A DNA stretch of 14,986 bases from Gammaproteobacteria bacterium (GTDB lineage: Bacteria > Pseudomonadota > Gammaproteobacteria > GCA-001735895). The notes beneath the pieces are model-generated. The model had not been told where the DNA came from. It saw only the letters and a list, made by a program, of their open reading frames with translations, and did no database searches. The translations under genes and the position numbers were made by a program. The stretch covers positions 1 to 14,986 of the forward strand of contig QNFD01000023.1 of NCBI GenBank assembly GCA_003645435.1, in the 5' to 3' direction. Positions 1 to 6,090 of this stretch are shown in pieces (the first letter of the stretch is position 1; each line of letters opens with the position of its first letter).

Positions 1-1287
1 GAAGATCAACGCGAACAGGCTCACGCGGTCGATAGTGAAACCGAGCACCCAGGTAGCAAAAACCGTTACCAGGATAACCACCGGGATCACCACCAGCACG
101 ACAATTGCGGCCCGCGAGCCAAGCGTGAACCAGACCAGAATGGTCACTGCGGAGGTCGCCACGAACAATTTGAATAGTAATTCGTTAACCTTGTCGTTGG
201 CAGTCTTGCCATAGTTGCGGGTAACGGTGACCCGGACGTTATCGGGGATCAGGTAGCCTTTCAAGGATTCAACTTTCGCCAATATGTTATTTGCCACGAC
301 AACGCCATTGGTACCGATGTTTTTCGCCACTGTGATGGTCACCGCAGGATCGCCGTTTGCTTCGGGTGTAGTGTCGGATTTCGACTGTCCGGTATAATGC
401 TTAACCAGCATTTTCGATTCTTCCGGGCCCTGGAAAACATTAGCCACATCTGACATGTAAACAGGTTGCCCATCGCGGATGCCCACTACCAGCTGTTCAA
501 CATCGGAACTACTGGTCAAAAACCTGCCCGAGAGCACCACAAAATTTCGCCCGCCAAGGTCGAGTTGACCGCTGGTTACTTCGTTGTTCGCGGTGCGGAT
601 CGCGTTGGCAATCTGGTCCAGTGAAATTCCATAGCCGGATAGTCGTTCAGGGGTGATTTCCACCCGAATTTGGGAACTACGCCCCCCAATGATATCCGCC
701 GGACCGGTATCGGGAACCTCCTTGATCCGCTGCAGCACATCCAGTGCCAGTTCCCGGAGTGAATTGTCGTCAAGGCTAGCCGAAGAAAGAGTCACTGCGA
801 CCGCGGGCACATCATCAATTCCTTTTGGTTTTACCAACGGCTGTGACACGCCGGGAGGAATACGATCCAGGTTAGACTGCAGCTTGTCGTACAATTTGAC
901 CAGGGACGGCCCCATTTCCTCACCGACCTCAAATTGGACGGTTACCATAGCCTGTGAACGGCGAGAGGCCGAATAGACATGGTCTACCCCGGGTATTTCA
1001 CTCATGATGCGCTCGAGTGGATCGGCCACCAGCAGGGAAACCTGTGTGGAAGACGCACCGGGATACTGGACGAAAATATCCACCATCGGTACCGATATCT
1101 GGGGATCTTCCTGACGCGGTGTAAAAACCAGCCCCAGCAGACCGATTGCCATCGAGGCAATCAGAAAAATAGGTGACAGTGGCGACTGAATGAAAGCGGA
1201 CGCCATGTTTCCCGCAAGCCCGGGACCATCACCATGTGCCGCGGGTTGGGTGACGGGAACTTTTGGGTCTGGTGTATTTTCAGCCAT
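1..1287 (-). CDS. RND-family inner-membrane efflux pump, N-terminal 429 residues (partial)
   Basis: This is the N-terminal part of a proton-driven RND (AcrB/HAE1-like) pump; the frame is open to the window edge, so the C-terminal half or more lies outside. ATG at 1287 is the only usable upstream start, because an in-frame TGA lies at 1308-1306. It gives a polar N-terminal extension of about 27 residues before the usual RND opening (MASAFIQSPLSPIF) and the first membrane helix (about residues 38-56). The periplasmic porter region follows, with family signatures PRQEDPQISVP, YPGAS, the LVADPLERI segment and IPGVDHVYS. A second hydrophobic stretch begins near residue 385 (TILVWFTLGSRAAIVVLVVI). 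It lies 26 bp downstream of its adaptor gene, so the two form a pump pair. The Shine-Dalgarno is weak, consistent with translation following the adaptor. The substrate cannot be read from this part; the SCP2-like first gene suggests something lipid-like, which is inference. Confidence 0.93.
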   Translation of the reverse strand, partial: MAENTPDPKVPVTQPAAHGDGPGLAGNMASAFIQSPLSPIFLIASMAIGLLGLVFTPRQEDPQISVPMVDIFVQYPGASSTQVSLLVADPLERIMSEIPGVDHVYSASRRSQAMVTVQFEVGEEMGPSLVKLYDKLQSNLDRIPPGVSQPLVKPKGIDDVPAVAVTLSSASLDDNSLRELALDVLQRIKEVPDTGPADIIGGRSSQIRVEITPERLSGYGISLDQIANAIRTANNEVTSGQLDLGGRNFVVLSGRFLTSSSDVEQLVVGIRDGQPVYMSDVANVFQGPEESKMLVKHYTGQSKSDTTPEANGDPAVTITVAKNIGTNGVVVANNILAKVESLKGYLIPDNVRVTVTRNYGKTANDKVNELLFKLFVATSAVTILVWFTLGSRAAIVVLVVIPVVILVTVFATWVLGFTIDRVSLFALIF

Positions 1288-1313
1288 TACTATGCCGCAT
1301 GAGTGTCATCAGG

Positions 1314-2612
1314 CTATCCGCGTTTAGCCGAACTGTGCAAATCGGTACGCAGATCCACCGGTGGCGAAGCAAGGATTCGATCTCCAGCGTTGAGGCCCGA
1401 GAGAACTACAATTCCGGCTCTTGTTTTTTGCCCTGCCCGTATTAGCCGCAATTCTATGGTGCCGTTGGTATTCACAAAGAAAACCCCGGGCTGGCTGCCT
1501 CTCCATACCAGGGAGGATGGGGGGACGACCGGAAATGCGGATGATTGTCTAGTGTTATCCGGTAACACTACGGTGGCATACATGCCTGGCGCCACCGGTG
1601 CACCGGGAGGAACCGAGAGTTCCACTGTTACGGTGTGACGGAAGGCATCCGCGGCAGGAAAAATTCTTTCCACAACCGTATTTAGCGGCATATCCAACGC
1701 GTCAAGCCTGACTTCGACCGGCATGCCGCTGTATACGCCGCGAATTATCCGTGCGGGAACCTCGACCCTGATCAGCAGATCATCGGTATCGGCTACCCGC
1801 ATCAGCGGCTGGCCTGGCTGAACGATATTTCCGCGCTCGACAAACTTTTCCAGAACGACGCCATGGCCTGGTCCCAGAATCAGGGTATCGTCCAGGCGAA
1901 TTTCGATCTCGTCAATGTGGGATTGCGCACGCATGACACCCGCCTGGGCGCGCTCCACGCCAGCTCGCAAGCTATTGAATTGCGCATATTTTTCGAGGCG
2001 GCTATCGCTGGTTCCAATCATGTTGGATGCCGGCCGCGTAACGAGCCGGTCAAACATCTGCATCACTCCCATGCCGCCCTGCGGGCTGGGATCCGGTGCA
2101 TAGACCTGCCGATAGAGCTGTACATTCGCGTCCTGCAGCACCGCGGACGCTTCGGCCAGATTTGCCCATGCGGACCTGCGTTGAGTTTCGAGAATATCGC
2201 TATCGAGTTCCAGCAATATCTGTCCGGGATTGAATCGGGTGCCTACCGGTCCAGCCACGTACCTGACGTAACCTGGCGCCTTGGCAGAAAGTGTCACCAG
2301 GTGGCGTGGTACCGCCGTACCGCCCAGGCTGACCGTTGCCCGAATATCGAATAGTTCCACGGTGACGATATCACGCGGGAGCGGCCTGTTGCTGTTACCC
2401 GGTTCTACCTGGGCATGCGCACTTGTGATCGGGGTGGTAGGCGACTCGCCGCAAGCGGTGATCAAAATCGCCAGCCAAAATACCAGCAGCATTAAGCTGG
2501 CGCGATACAGCCAGCTCCGCCCTGTATCATCGTTGTACAGGCATCGATCCGGCCTGGTCGGCGCTTGCCTGCATCGCAGCGTTACTGGTTGAAACCCGGA
2601 TAGAGTTCGCAC
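1314..2612 (-). CDS. RND periplasmic adaptor (membrane fusion protein), lipoprotein
   Basis: This is a periplasmic adaptor that would bridge the RND pump encoded just downstream to an outer-membrane channel. With the GTG start at 2612 the protein has 432 residues. A hydrophobic segment (41-53, MLLVFWLAILITA) ends in a lipobox ITA-C with Cys54, so the mature protein is probably a lipid-anchored periplasmic protein. The order is: first half-lipoyl strand (about 105-137, ending GQILLELDSDILE), alpha-hairpin (about 138-240) interrupted by a Gly/Met/Pro-rich segment (about 171-200), second half-lipoyl (GPGHGVVLEKFVERGNIVQPGQPL, about 247-270), then beta-barrel and membrane-proximal domains. The GTG shares one base with the TAG of the upstream SCP2-like gene (TAGTG), which suggests translational coupling. 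That start leaves a 40-residue tail before the membrane helix; ATG at 2492 is the alternative but would lack the usual basic n-region. The function is secure; the start is not. Confidence 0.92.
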   Translation of the reverse strand: MRTLSGFQPVTLRCRQAPTRPDRCLYNDDTGRSWLYRASLMLLVFWLAILITACGESPTTPITSAHAQVEPGNSNRPLPRDIVTVELFDIRATVSLGGTAVPRHLVTLSAKAPGYVRYVAGPVGTRFNPGQILLELDSDILETQRRSAWANLAEASAVLQDANVQLYRQVYAPDPSPQGGMGVMQMFDRLVTRPASNMIGTSDSRLEKYAQFNSLRAGVERAQAGVMRAQSHIDEIEIRLDDTLILGPGHGVVLEKFVERGNIVQPGQPLMRVADTDDLLIRVEVPARIIRGVYSGMPVEVRLDALDMPLNTVVERIFPAADAFRHTVTVELSVPPGAPVAPGMYATVVLPDNTRQSSAFPVVPPSSLVWRGSQPGVFFVNTNGTIELRLIRAGQKTRAGIVVLSGLNAGDRILASPPVDLRTDLHSSAKRG

Positions 2613-3007
2613 TACACTCTCGCCATCACTTCAAAACTCTTGATAAATGGCTTCGCCATCCGCGGATCCTTGACCATCGCCATGTAGTCGCCGGTCAGGA
2701 ACTTGATTTTCCGGGTTGTATAGGCGGCGCCCAGACCCATCATTCCCGGTGGTTTTTTTCTCCAGGCCTCCCACTGTTTCTCGCTGGCCCGAATATCCCA
2801 GTTCAACGCCTCGCTAGCATAACTTCCTGCATTTACCGCTTCGCCATTTTCTACGGTTATGAAACCCCTGGGTTGATCCTCGCCGTCAATACCGTATCCG
2901 ATCACCGAGTTGAAATCGATTTTTTTAAGTTCATCGGCAAGCTGTGGTTCGTTGTTCCACGCTTGCATGAATTGTTGCATCCAGCTATCTGAAAATTGCT
3001 CACTCAC
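2612..3007 (-). CDS. SCP2-like sterol/lipid-binding domain protein
   Basis: This is a 131-residue soluble protein without a signal peptide, so probably cytoplasmic. The second half carries the pattern of single-domain SCP2-type (sterol carrier protein 2) proteins: an aromatic/charged stretch (EKQWEAWRKKPPGMMGLGAAYTT-like, about residues 76-98), then KIKFLTGDY and a C-terminal MVKDPRMAKPFIKSFEVM helix. Family members bind sterols, fatty acids or acyl-CoAs in a hydrophobic tunnel. GTG at 3007 is chosen because GGGAGG (3015-3020) sits 7 bases upstream of it. It is the first gene of the operon with the RND adaptor and pump and lies about 30 bases downstream of the predicted transcription start of the sigma-54 promoter. 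The position suggests it delivers or buffers a hydrophobic compound handled by the pump (inference). The SCP2 call rests on recognised sequence pattern, not on an alignment. Confidence 0.75.
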   Translation of the reverse strand: MSEQFSDSWMQQFMQAWNNEPQLADELKKIDFNSVIGYGIDGEDQPRGFITVENGEAVNAGSYASEALNWDIRASEKQWEAWRKKPPGMMGLGAAYTTRKIKFLTGDYMAMVKDPRMAKPFIKSFEVMARV

Positions 3008-3047
3008 ACCACTGCCTCCCAGTTTTTGTTATGAGGTTAGCTGATTA

Positions 3048-3064
3048 TGCAAATACCGTACCAA
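3048..3064 (-). promoter_or_regulatory. Sigma-54 (-24/-12) promoter of the SCP2-RND operon
   Basis: On the minus strand the site reads TTGGTACGGTATTTGCA. The sigma-54 consensus is TTGGCAC-N5-TTGCW, so only one core position differs (C to T). The invariant GG and GC are present with the required 10-base spacing. The predicted transcription start is near 3037, about 30 bases before the GTG of the SCP2-like gene. A sigma-54 activator is encoded divergently 200 bp away, which makes a chance match unlikely. Confidence 0.85.
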
Positions 3065-3068
3065 CTCA

Positions 3069-3081
3069 TAAGTGATTGAAA
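3069..3081 (-). promoter_or_regulatory. Possible IHF site between promoter and activator site
   Basis: On the minus strand TTTCAATCACTTA fits the IHF consensus WATCAA-N4-TTR except for one base (second position T instead of A). It lies between the -24 element and the nearer activator palindrome, where DNA bending often assists sigma-54 promoters. A second match of the same quality is at 3148-3160. The region is AT-rich, so chance matches are easy. Confidence 0.25.
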
Positions 3082-3101
3082 ACAATAGAGTTGAAATTTC
3101 G

Positions 3102-3121
3102 TGTTGCATTTGCATGCAACA
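3102..3121. promoter_or_regulatory. Activator-binding palindrome, proximal (UAS1)
   Basis: A perfect inverted repeat TGTTGCA-N6-TGCAACA. Its centre is about 75 bases upstream of the predicted sigma-54 start, the usual range for an enhancer bound by an NtrC-type activator. The same half-site (TGTTGC) forms the distal palindrome. The binding protein is most likely the activator encoded at 3263. Confidence 0.7.
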
Positions 3122-3195
3122 TTTGTCCGAACCCGGGTTAGATACTATAATTAATTGAAATATATGAATTTTTTAAGCATTGGGCCAGGTTTGTT

Positions 3196-3218
3196 ATGTT
3201 GCATATGATGCGCAACAT
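3196..3218. promoter_or_regulatory. Activator-binding palindrome, distal (UAS2), overlapping the activator's own promoter
   Basis: An inverted repeat ATGTTGC-N9-GCAACAT. It shares the TGTTGC/GCAACA half-sites with the proximal palindrome, but its spacer is one base longer. Its centre is near -170 from the operon start and about 95 bases (close to nine helical turns) from the proximal site, so both could lie on the same DNA face. It overlaps the -35 of the putative promoter for the activator gene, which suggests autorepression. A further single half-site, GTTGCA, lies at 3252-3257. Confidence 0.65.
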
Positions 3219-3228
3219 GGGCTATAGT
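3199..3228 (+). promoter_or_regulatory. Putative sigma-70 promoter of the activator gene
   Basis: TTGCAT (3199-3204) and TATAGT (3223-3228) are separated by 18 bases, giving a start near 3235 and a short leader before ATG 3263. The -35 lies inside the distal palindrome. The match is moderate and no strong Shine-Dalgarno follows (AGGA at 3245-3248 is 14 bases from the ATG), so expression is probably low. Confidence 0.45.
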
Positions 3229-3262
3229 TAATATCATTGATGTCAGGACCAGTTGCAATACG

Positions 3263-4636
3263 ATGAAAGAAATCACACCCATCATTTCCACCGTCATGGA
3301 GCAGGTCAGGGAAGGTATCTTGATTACGGATGAAAAAGGTAATGTTCGTTGCGCAAATGACGCGGCGTTGGAACTTTTGAACTTGCCGGCTAATACCAAA
3401 CCGAAGAACGTCAGAGAAATTAGCTCCTGTAATCTGGTGGAGTTGATATCTGTTGCTGAGGAGAGTGAAGGACAGGCGGATGGAGCTAGCCAGCAAAATG
3501 GCAACTTCATCACTTTTGACCACGCATTGAAAGGTCGGGATGCAACCCGTCACCTTCGATTCCGTACCGGGGTCTGTAATGTGCCAGGCTCTTCCAACCG
3601 ATTTCGGGCGATCATGATCCAGGACCGTACCGGTGAGCAACGTCTGGATTCGGTATTGAATTTTCGTCGTGGAGCTGGAATGGTAACCGATGATCCGGCG
3701 ATGCTGGAGGTCCTTTCCGAGGCCATGCGCATTGCCGAGTCAGAAGCTTCCATACTGTTACAAGGTGAGTCCGGCACCGGTAAGACCCTGCTAGCGCGCA
3801 TGATTCATAAACACAGCAAACGCAAGGACGAGCGATTCGTAGAGGTTAGCTGCGCGGCGATACCCGATGCCCTGGTCGAATCCGAACTCTTCGGCCATGT
3901 GAGAGGCGCCTTTACGAGTGCGGTCAGCGATCGACAGGGACGCTTTCAGGCTGCACACAATGGTACGATATTCCTCGACGAGGTCGGTGAAATACCGATA
4001 AACCTGCAATCCAAGCTGCTGAGAGCGCTGCAGGACCAGGAATTTGAAAAAGTGGGGTCGGACCAGACAGTTCAGGTCGACGTACGCGTAATCAGCGCTT
4101 CAAATCGCGTGCTGCGTGATGCGGTCGACGAAGAACGGTTTCGCCCCGACCTTTATTACAGGCTCGCAGTGATCCCGATTTATATTCCGCCACTGCGGGA
4201 AAGGCCGGGAGACGTACCCTTACTAATCAAACATTTTTACCAGGGACTGGCAGAACGCGGGTATCCGGAAGACATCGGCTTTAGCCATGACGCAATTTCG
4301 AAGATGATGGATTATCCCTGGCCTGGTAACGTCCGTGAACTCGCTAACGCGGTAGAGCACGGTATTATCTGCGCCAAGGGAAAGGTCGTAACCGATGCGA
4401 GCCTGCCCAAGGATATCCGGGATTATGGCGGTACCCACGATTCGAGGAGGAGTGGCGACAGGGCCGAGATTGAAGAACAGGATCGGGAAAGAATAAATGC
4501 CGTCCTCAGGAAAGTTGACGGCAACCGGGCTGAAGCTGCGGAAGAACTGGGCATAGATCGCAGCACTCTGTGGCGGAAAATGAAGCGCCTGGGTATTGAT
4601 CCGCAAAAACCCGGGCCCGATTCCCTGGACTACTAG
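3263..4636 (+). CDS. Sigma-54-dependent transcriptional activator (PAS-AAA+-Fis)
   Basis: A bacterial enhancer-binding protein of 457 residues, typical for a PAS-AAA+-Fis regulator. The N-terminus (about 10-120) is PAS-like (REGILITDEKGNVRCANDAA), so control is probably by a sensed ligand; no phosphoacceptor receiver domain is present. The AAA+ domain (about 140-380) has Walker A GESGTGKT (168-175), the sigma-54-contacting loop GAFTSA (215-220; usually GAFTGA), Walker B IFLDEVGE (236-243), the arginine-finger region RFRPDLYYRL (292-301) and sensor II WPGNVREL (353-360). The C-terminus (about 405-443) is a Fis-type helix-turn-helix (NRAEAAEELGIDRSTLWRKM). It is divergent from the SCP2-RND operon, whose sigma-54 promoter and paired palindromes lie in the shared gap, so it very probably controls that operon. 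ATG 3263 is the first in-frame start after the promoter, although its Shine-Dalgarno is poor. Its 3' end overlaps the convergent gene by 4 bases. Confidence 0.95.
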   Translation: MKEITPIISTVMEQVREGILITDEKGNVRCANDAALELLNLPANTKPKNVREISSCNLVELISVAEESEGQADGASQQNGNFITFDHALKGRDATRHLRFRTGVCNVPGSSNRFRAIMIQDRTGEQRLDSVLNFRRGAGMVTDDPAMLEVLSEAMRIAESEASILLQGESGTGKTLLARMIHKHSKRKDERFVEVSCAAIPDALVESELFGHVRGAFTSAVSDRQGRFQAAHNGTIFLDEVGEIPINLQSKLLRALQDQEFEKVGSDQTVQVDVRVISASNRVLRDAVDEERFRPDLYYRLAVIPIYIPPLRERPGDVPLLIKHFYQGLAERGYPEDIGFSHDAISKMMDYPWPGNVRELANAVEHGIICAKGKVVTDASLPKDIRDYGGTHDSRRSGDRAEIEEQDRERINAVLRKVDGNRAEAAEELGIDRSTLWRKMKRLGIDPQKPGPDSLDY

Positions 4637-5178
4637 TTTTCCGCGATGTTTTCCGCGATTGAATTATTGTAGTCCAGCAAACGTTGTTCCAGGATTTTAC
4701 GACGCTTGGCAATCTGGGCTTCGTCACCCTTCTGCATTTGTTGCAAGGTATCCTCAAGCGCCTTGATTCGCTCTTCAATATTCTTGCGATAGGTTTCCAT
4801 ACGCTTGTTGTGATATTCCTGCATGCCCTTGACTTCTTCCTCCAACTGCCTGTAGCGGTCTTCAACATTCCGGCGGTAATCTTCCACATAGCGTTGATGG
4901 TCTCTGTCCATCATTTCAATGTCTCTTGCCAGAGACTTGTTCCGGTCTTCGGTAAAATGGAGGTAGTCTTCTCGGCGTAGCGTGAGCCCCCTGCTCATTG
5001 CCGCAATCTCATTATCGATATGTATCTGGCTAGGCACCTGAGAATAGTTTAAGGCGGGACCGCTAGCGTAGTCGAGAGCGCCTTCATTTCGGGGTGGTTG
5101 CTTTTCCTGCGCCGATACGGTGCCTGTCGTGATTGCAAGTAGAACGACTAAATTAGCTGTAAATATTGCCCTGTTCAT
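4633..5178 (-). CDS. Secreted coiled-coil protein of unknown function
   Basis: A 181-residue protein with a signal peptide (1-23: basic start, hydrophobic VVLLAITTGT core, VSA-Q cleavage site), so exported to the periplasm. Residues about 65-170 are highly charged, heptad-like and lacking proline, predicting a long alpha-helical coiled coil. Two segments repeat with a 29-residue offset (about 95-120 and 124-149; shared pattern YR-x-N-x-E-x-R-x4-LE). The protein ends in IAENIAEN, encoded by a 12-base tandem duplication. ATG 5178 has GGAG 8 bases upstream. The gene converges on the sigma-54 activator; the stop codons interlock with a 4-base overlap and there is no room for a terminator between them. 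No enzyme motif is visible and I do not recognise the family. Possible roles are a periplasmic structural or scaffold protein, but nothing here decides. Confidence 0.8.
   Translation of the reverse strand: MNRAIFTANLVVLLAITTGTVSAQEKQPPRNEGALDYASGPALNYSQVPSQIHIDNEIAAMSRGLTLRREDYLHFTEDRNKSLARDIEMMDRDHQRYVEDYRRNVEDRYRQLEEEVKGMQEYHNKRMETYRKNIEERIKALEDTLQQMQKGDEAQIAKRRKILEQRLLDYNNSIAENIAEN
4637..4660. repeat. 12-bp tandem duplication at a gene end
   Basis: The unit TTTTCCGCGAT occurs at 4637-4647 and 4649-4659. It duplicates the last four residues (IAEN) of the coiled-coil protein just before its stop codon. It looks like a simple slippage duplication that kept the frame. Confidence 0.6.
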
Positions 5179-5366
5179 TCAAAATCTCCAGTCGAACATC
5201 AGATTGTAAGTGGATACCGGTTCGGGTATTCACGAACGAGTACTTATACACCTTAGTACTTATCAGTATAGGATGTAAAGCTCGAAAACCTGCCCCCGGT
5301 TTATGTTTATGAACAAGTCCGGCCAGCAAATTCAGGCTTGTTGAAGGGTTAAATAGGTCATAAAAT

Positions 5367-5380
5367 TTGACATACGTCAA
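5367..5380. promoter_or_regulatory. FNR/FixK-like dyad
   Basis: The sequence TTGACATACGTCAA is a perfect 5-4-5 inverted repeat. CRP/FNR-family regulators such as FNR, Anr and FixK bind TTGAT/C-N4-A/GTCAA. It lies about 190 bases upstream of the coiled-coil gene and about 100 bases upstream of the start predicted for the small membrane gene, so which gene it serves is unclear. A 14-base palindrome can arise by chance, but the fit in both spacing and half-site is good. Confidence 0.45.
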
Positions 5381-5438
5381 TGTCCCGGTGCGCGATCTCT
5401 GGGAAAATATCTTATTATAGGATTACCAGTTAAATAAG

Positions 5439-5468
5439 TTGGTGATCGAGTGATCTGTCACCTATAAT
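5439..5468 (+). promoter_or_regulatory. Putative sigma-70 promoter with a spacer dyad
   Basis: TTGGTG (5439-5444) and a consensus TATAAT (5463-5468) are 18 bases apart. Within the promoter a dyad GGTGA (5441-5445) and TCACC (5458-5462) spans the spacer and would suit a repressor. Transcription would start near 5475 and read into the small membrane gene after about 170 bases. Confidence 0.5.
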
Positions 5469-5645
5469 TTTAACATTGGTAATATTGCAGTATGATTGCG
5501 TGGTCAGGGGCATAAACTGTTAATTTGCTGCTCCAGGGGCTCTGATACACAAGACATTACAGTGATGCGGAATGCAATGCCTGATTAGGGTAAATGATGC
5601 GGGCAACCAAATTGAGATAATCCAGAGGGGAAAACGAAAATAAAC

Positions 5646-5897
5646 ATGACTATCACCAAGCCTTCCAAACGCCTATGTGCGGCTAGTTTCACAGCCAAGT
5701 GTGCTACTCTTTTAATTTGGCTGCTCATGTCGGCAGTAGTGGTCGCGGCCTTTATATTCAACAATGGTGGTGTACTGGTCTGGGTTGATAAGAACCCGGC
5801 GATTAACTACCTGCTTTTGATTTTTTCCACCTTTATTTATGTAGGCGTTGGTTTCTTGCTGCTAAGGTTAAATTTTTGCGACGAAGTAGAACAATAA
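5646..5897 (+). CDS. Small two-helix membrane protein, unknown function
   Basis: An 83-residue protein with a basic N-terminus (KPSKR), one hydrophobic helix at about 19-38 (ATLLIWLLMSAVVVAAFIFN) and a second at about 54-74 (INYLLLIFSTFIYVGVGFLL). A short polar loop separates them and the tail is acidic (CDEVEQ). Both ends are predicted in the cytoplasm. The ATG at 5646 has a purine-rich GAGGGG 15 bases upstream, farther than usual, and no better start is in frame. The gene is alone on the plus strand and runs toward the MITE-like repeat and the EamA gene. I do not recognise the family. The clear membrane topology argues that it is a real gene. Confidence 0.6.
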   Translation: MTITKPSKRLCAASFTAKCATLLIWLLMSAVVVAAFIFNNGGVLVWVDKNPAINYLLLIFSTFIYVGVGFLLLRLNFCDEVEQ

Positions 5898-5924
5898 TCT
5901 GCAGTGTATGTCCTGATAGGCTGT

Positions 5925-6090
5925 TAGGGAGCCTCTGATCAATTCATGAATCAACAGCTGCTGGTTAAAATGCGCCAGCTCTTCGTTGCAAATCTTACGA
6001 ATAGATTGACTATTCGCTGCGATTCGCGCCTCGATCTGACTCATTTTAACCGCGCATCTGTATGACTCAGAATTGATCAGAGGCTCCCTA
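5925..6090. mobile_element. MITE-like nested inverted repeat, 166 bp
   Basis: The ends are perfect 21-base inverted repeats (5925-5945 and 6070-6090), core GGGAGCCTCTGATCAATTC. Inside are a second perfect pair, GGTTAAAATG (5953-5962) and CATTTTAACC (6042-6051), and a central hairpin CGAATAG-N5-CTATTCG (5998-6016). The whole element can fold into one long stem, as non-autonomous miniature transposable elements do. It has no gene of its own. It is bounded by TA on each side; read as a 4-bp duplication the flanks are TTAG and CTAG, compatible with the YTAR targets of IS5-like elements but with one mismatch. The parent family is not certain. It lies between convergent genes and may act as a bidirectional transcript end. 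Confidence 0.75.

Larger units (their letters stand above)
5179..5645. other. 467-bp divergent intergenic region
   Basis: An AT-rich gap between the secreted coiled-coil gene (minus) and the small membrane gene (plus). It holds two direct copies of AGTACTTAT (5239-5247 and 5255-5263), an FNR/FixK-like dyad (5367-5380) and a sigma-70-like promoter with a dyad in its spacer (5439-5468). A 75-codon open frame on the minus strand (5153-5380) overlaps the start of the coiled-coil gene and carries no recognisable protein features. The leader between the promoter at 5439-5468 and the ATG at 5646 is about 170 bases; I see no riboswitch I can name. Confidence 0.5.

Noticed and set aside
653..976. A 107-codon open frame on the plus strand
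   Set aside because: It is antisense to the well-supported RND pump frame and is Ser/Arg-rich without recognisable motifs.
1863..2354. A 163-codon open frame on the plus strand
   Set aside because: It lies wholly antisense to the RND adaptor gene and shows no protein features; it reflects codon bias on the opposite strand.
3188..3202. A GG...GC pair on the plus strand that could be a sigma-54 promoter for the activator gene
   Set aside because: The spacing between GG and GC is 11 bases, not the required 10, and the flanks do not fit the consensus; a sigma-70-like promoter explains the gene better.
5153..5380. A 75-codon frame upstream of the coiled-coil gene on the minus strand
   Set aside because: It overlaps the start of the coiled-coil gene, has no good ribosome-binding site or motif, and covers the apparent regulatory sites.
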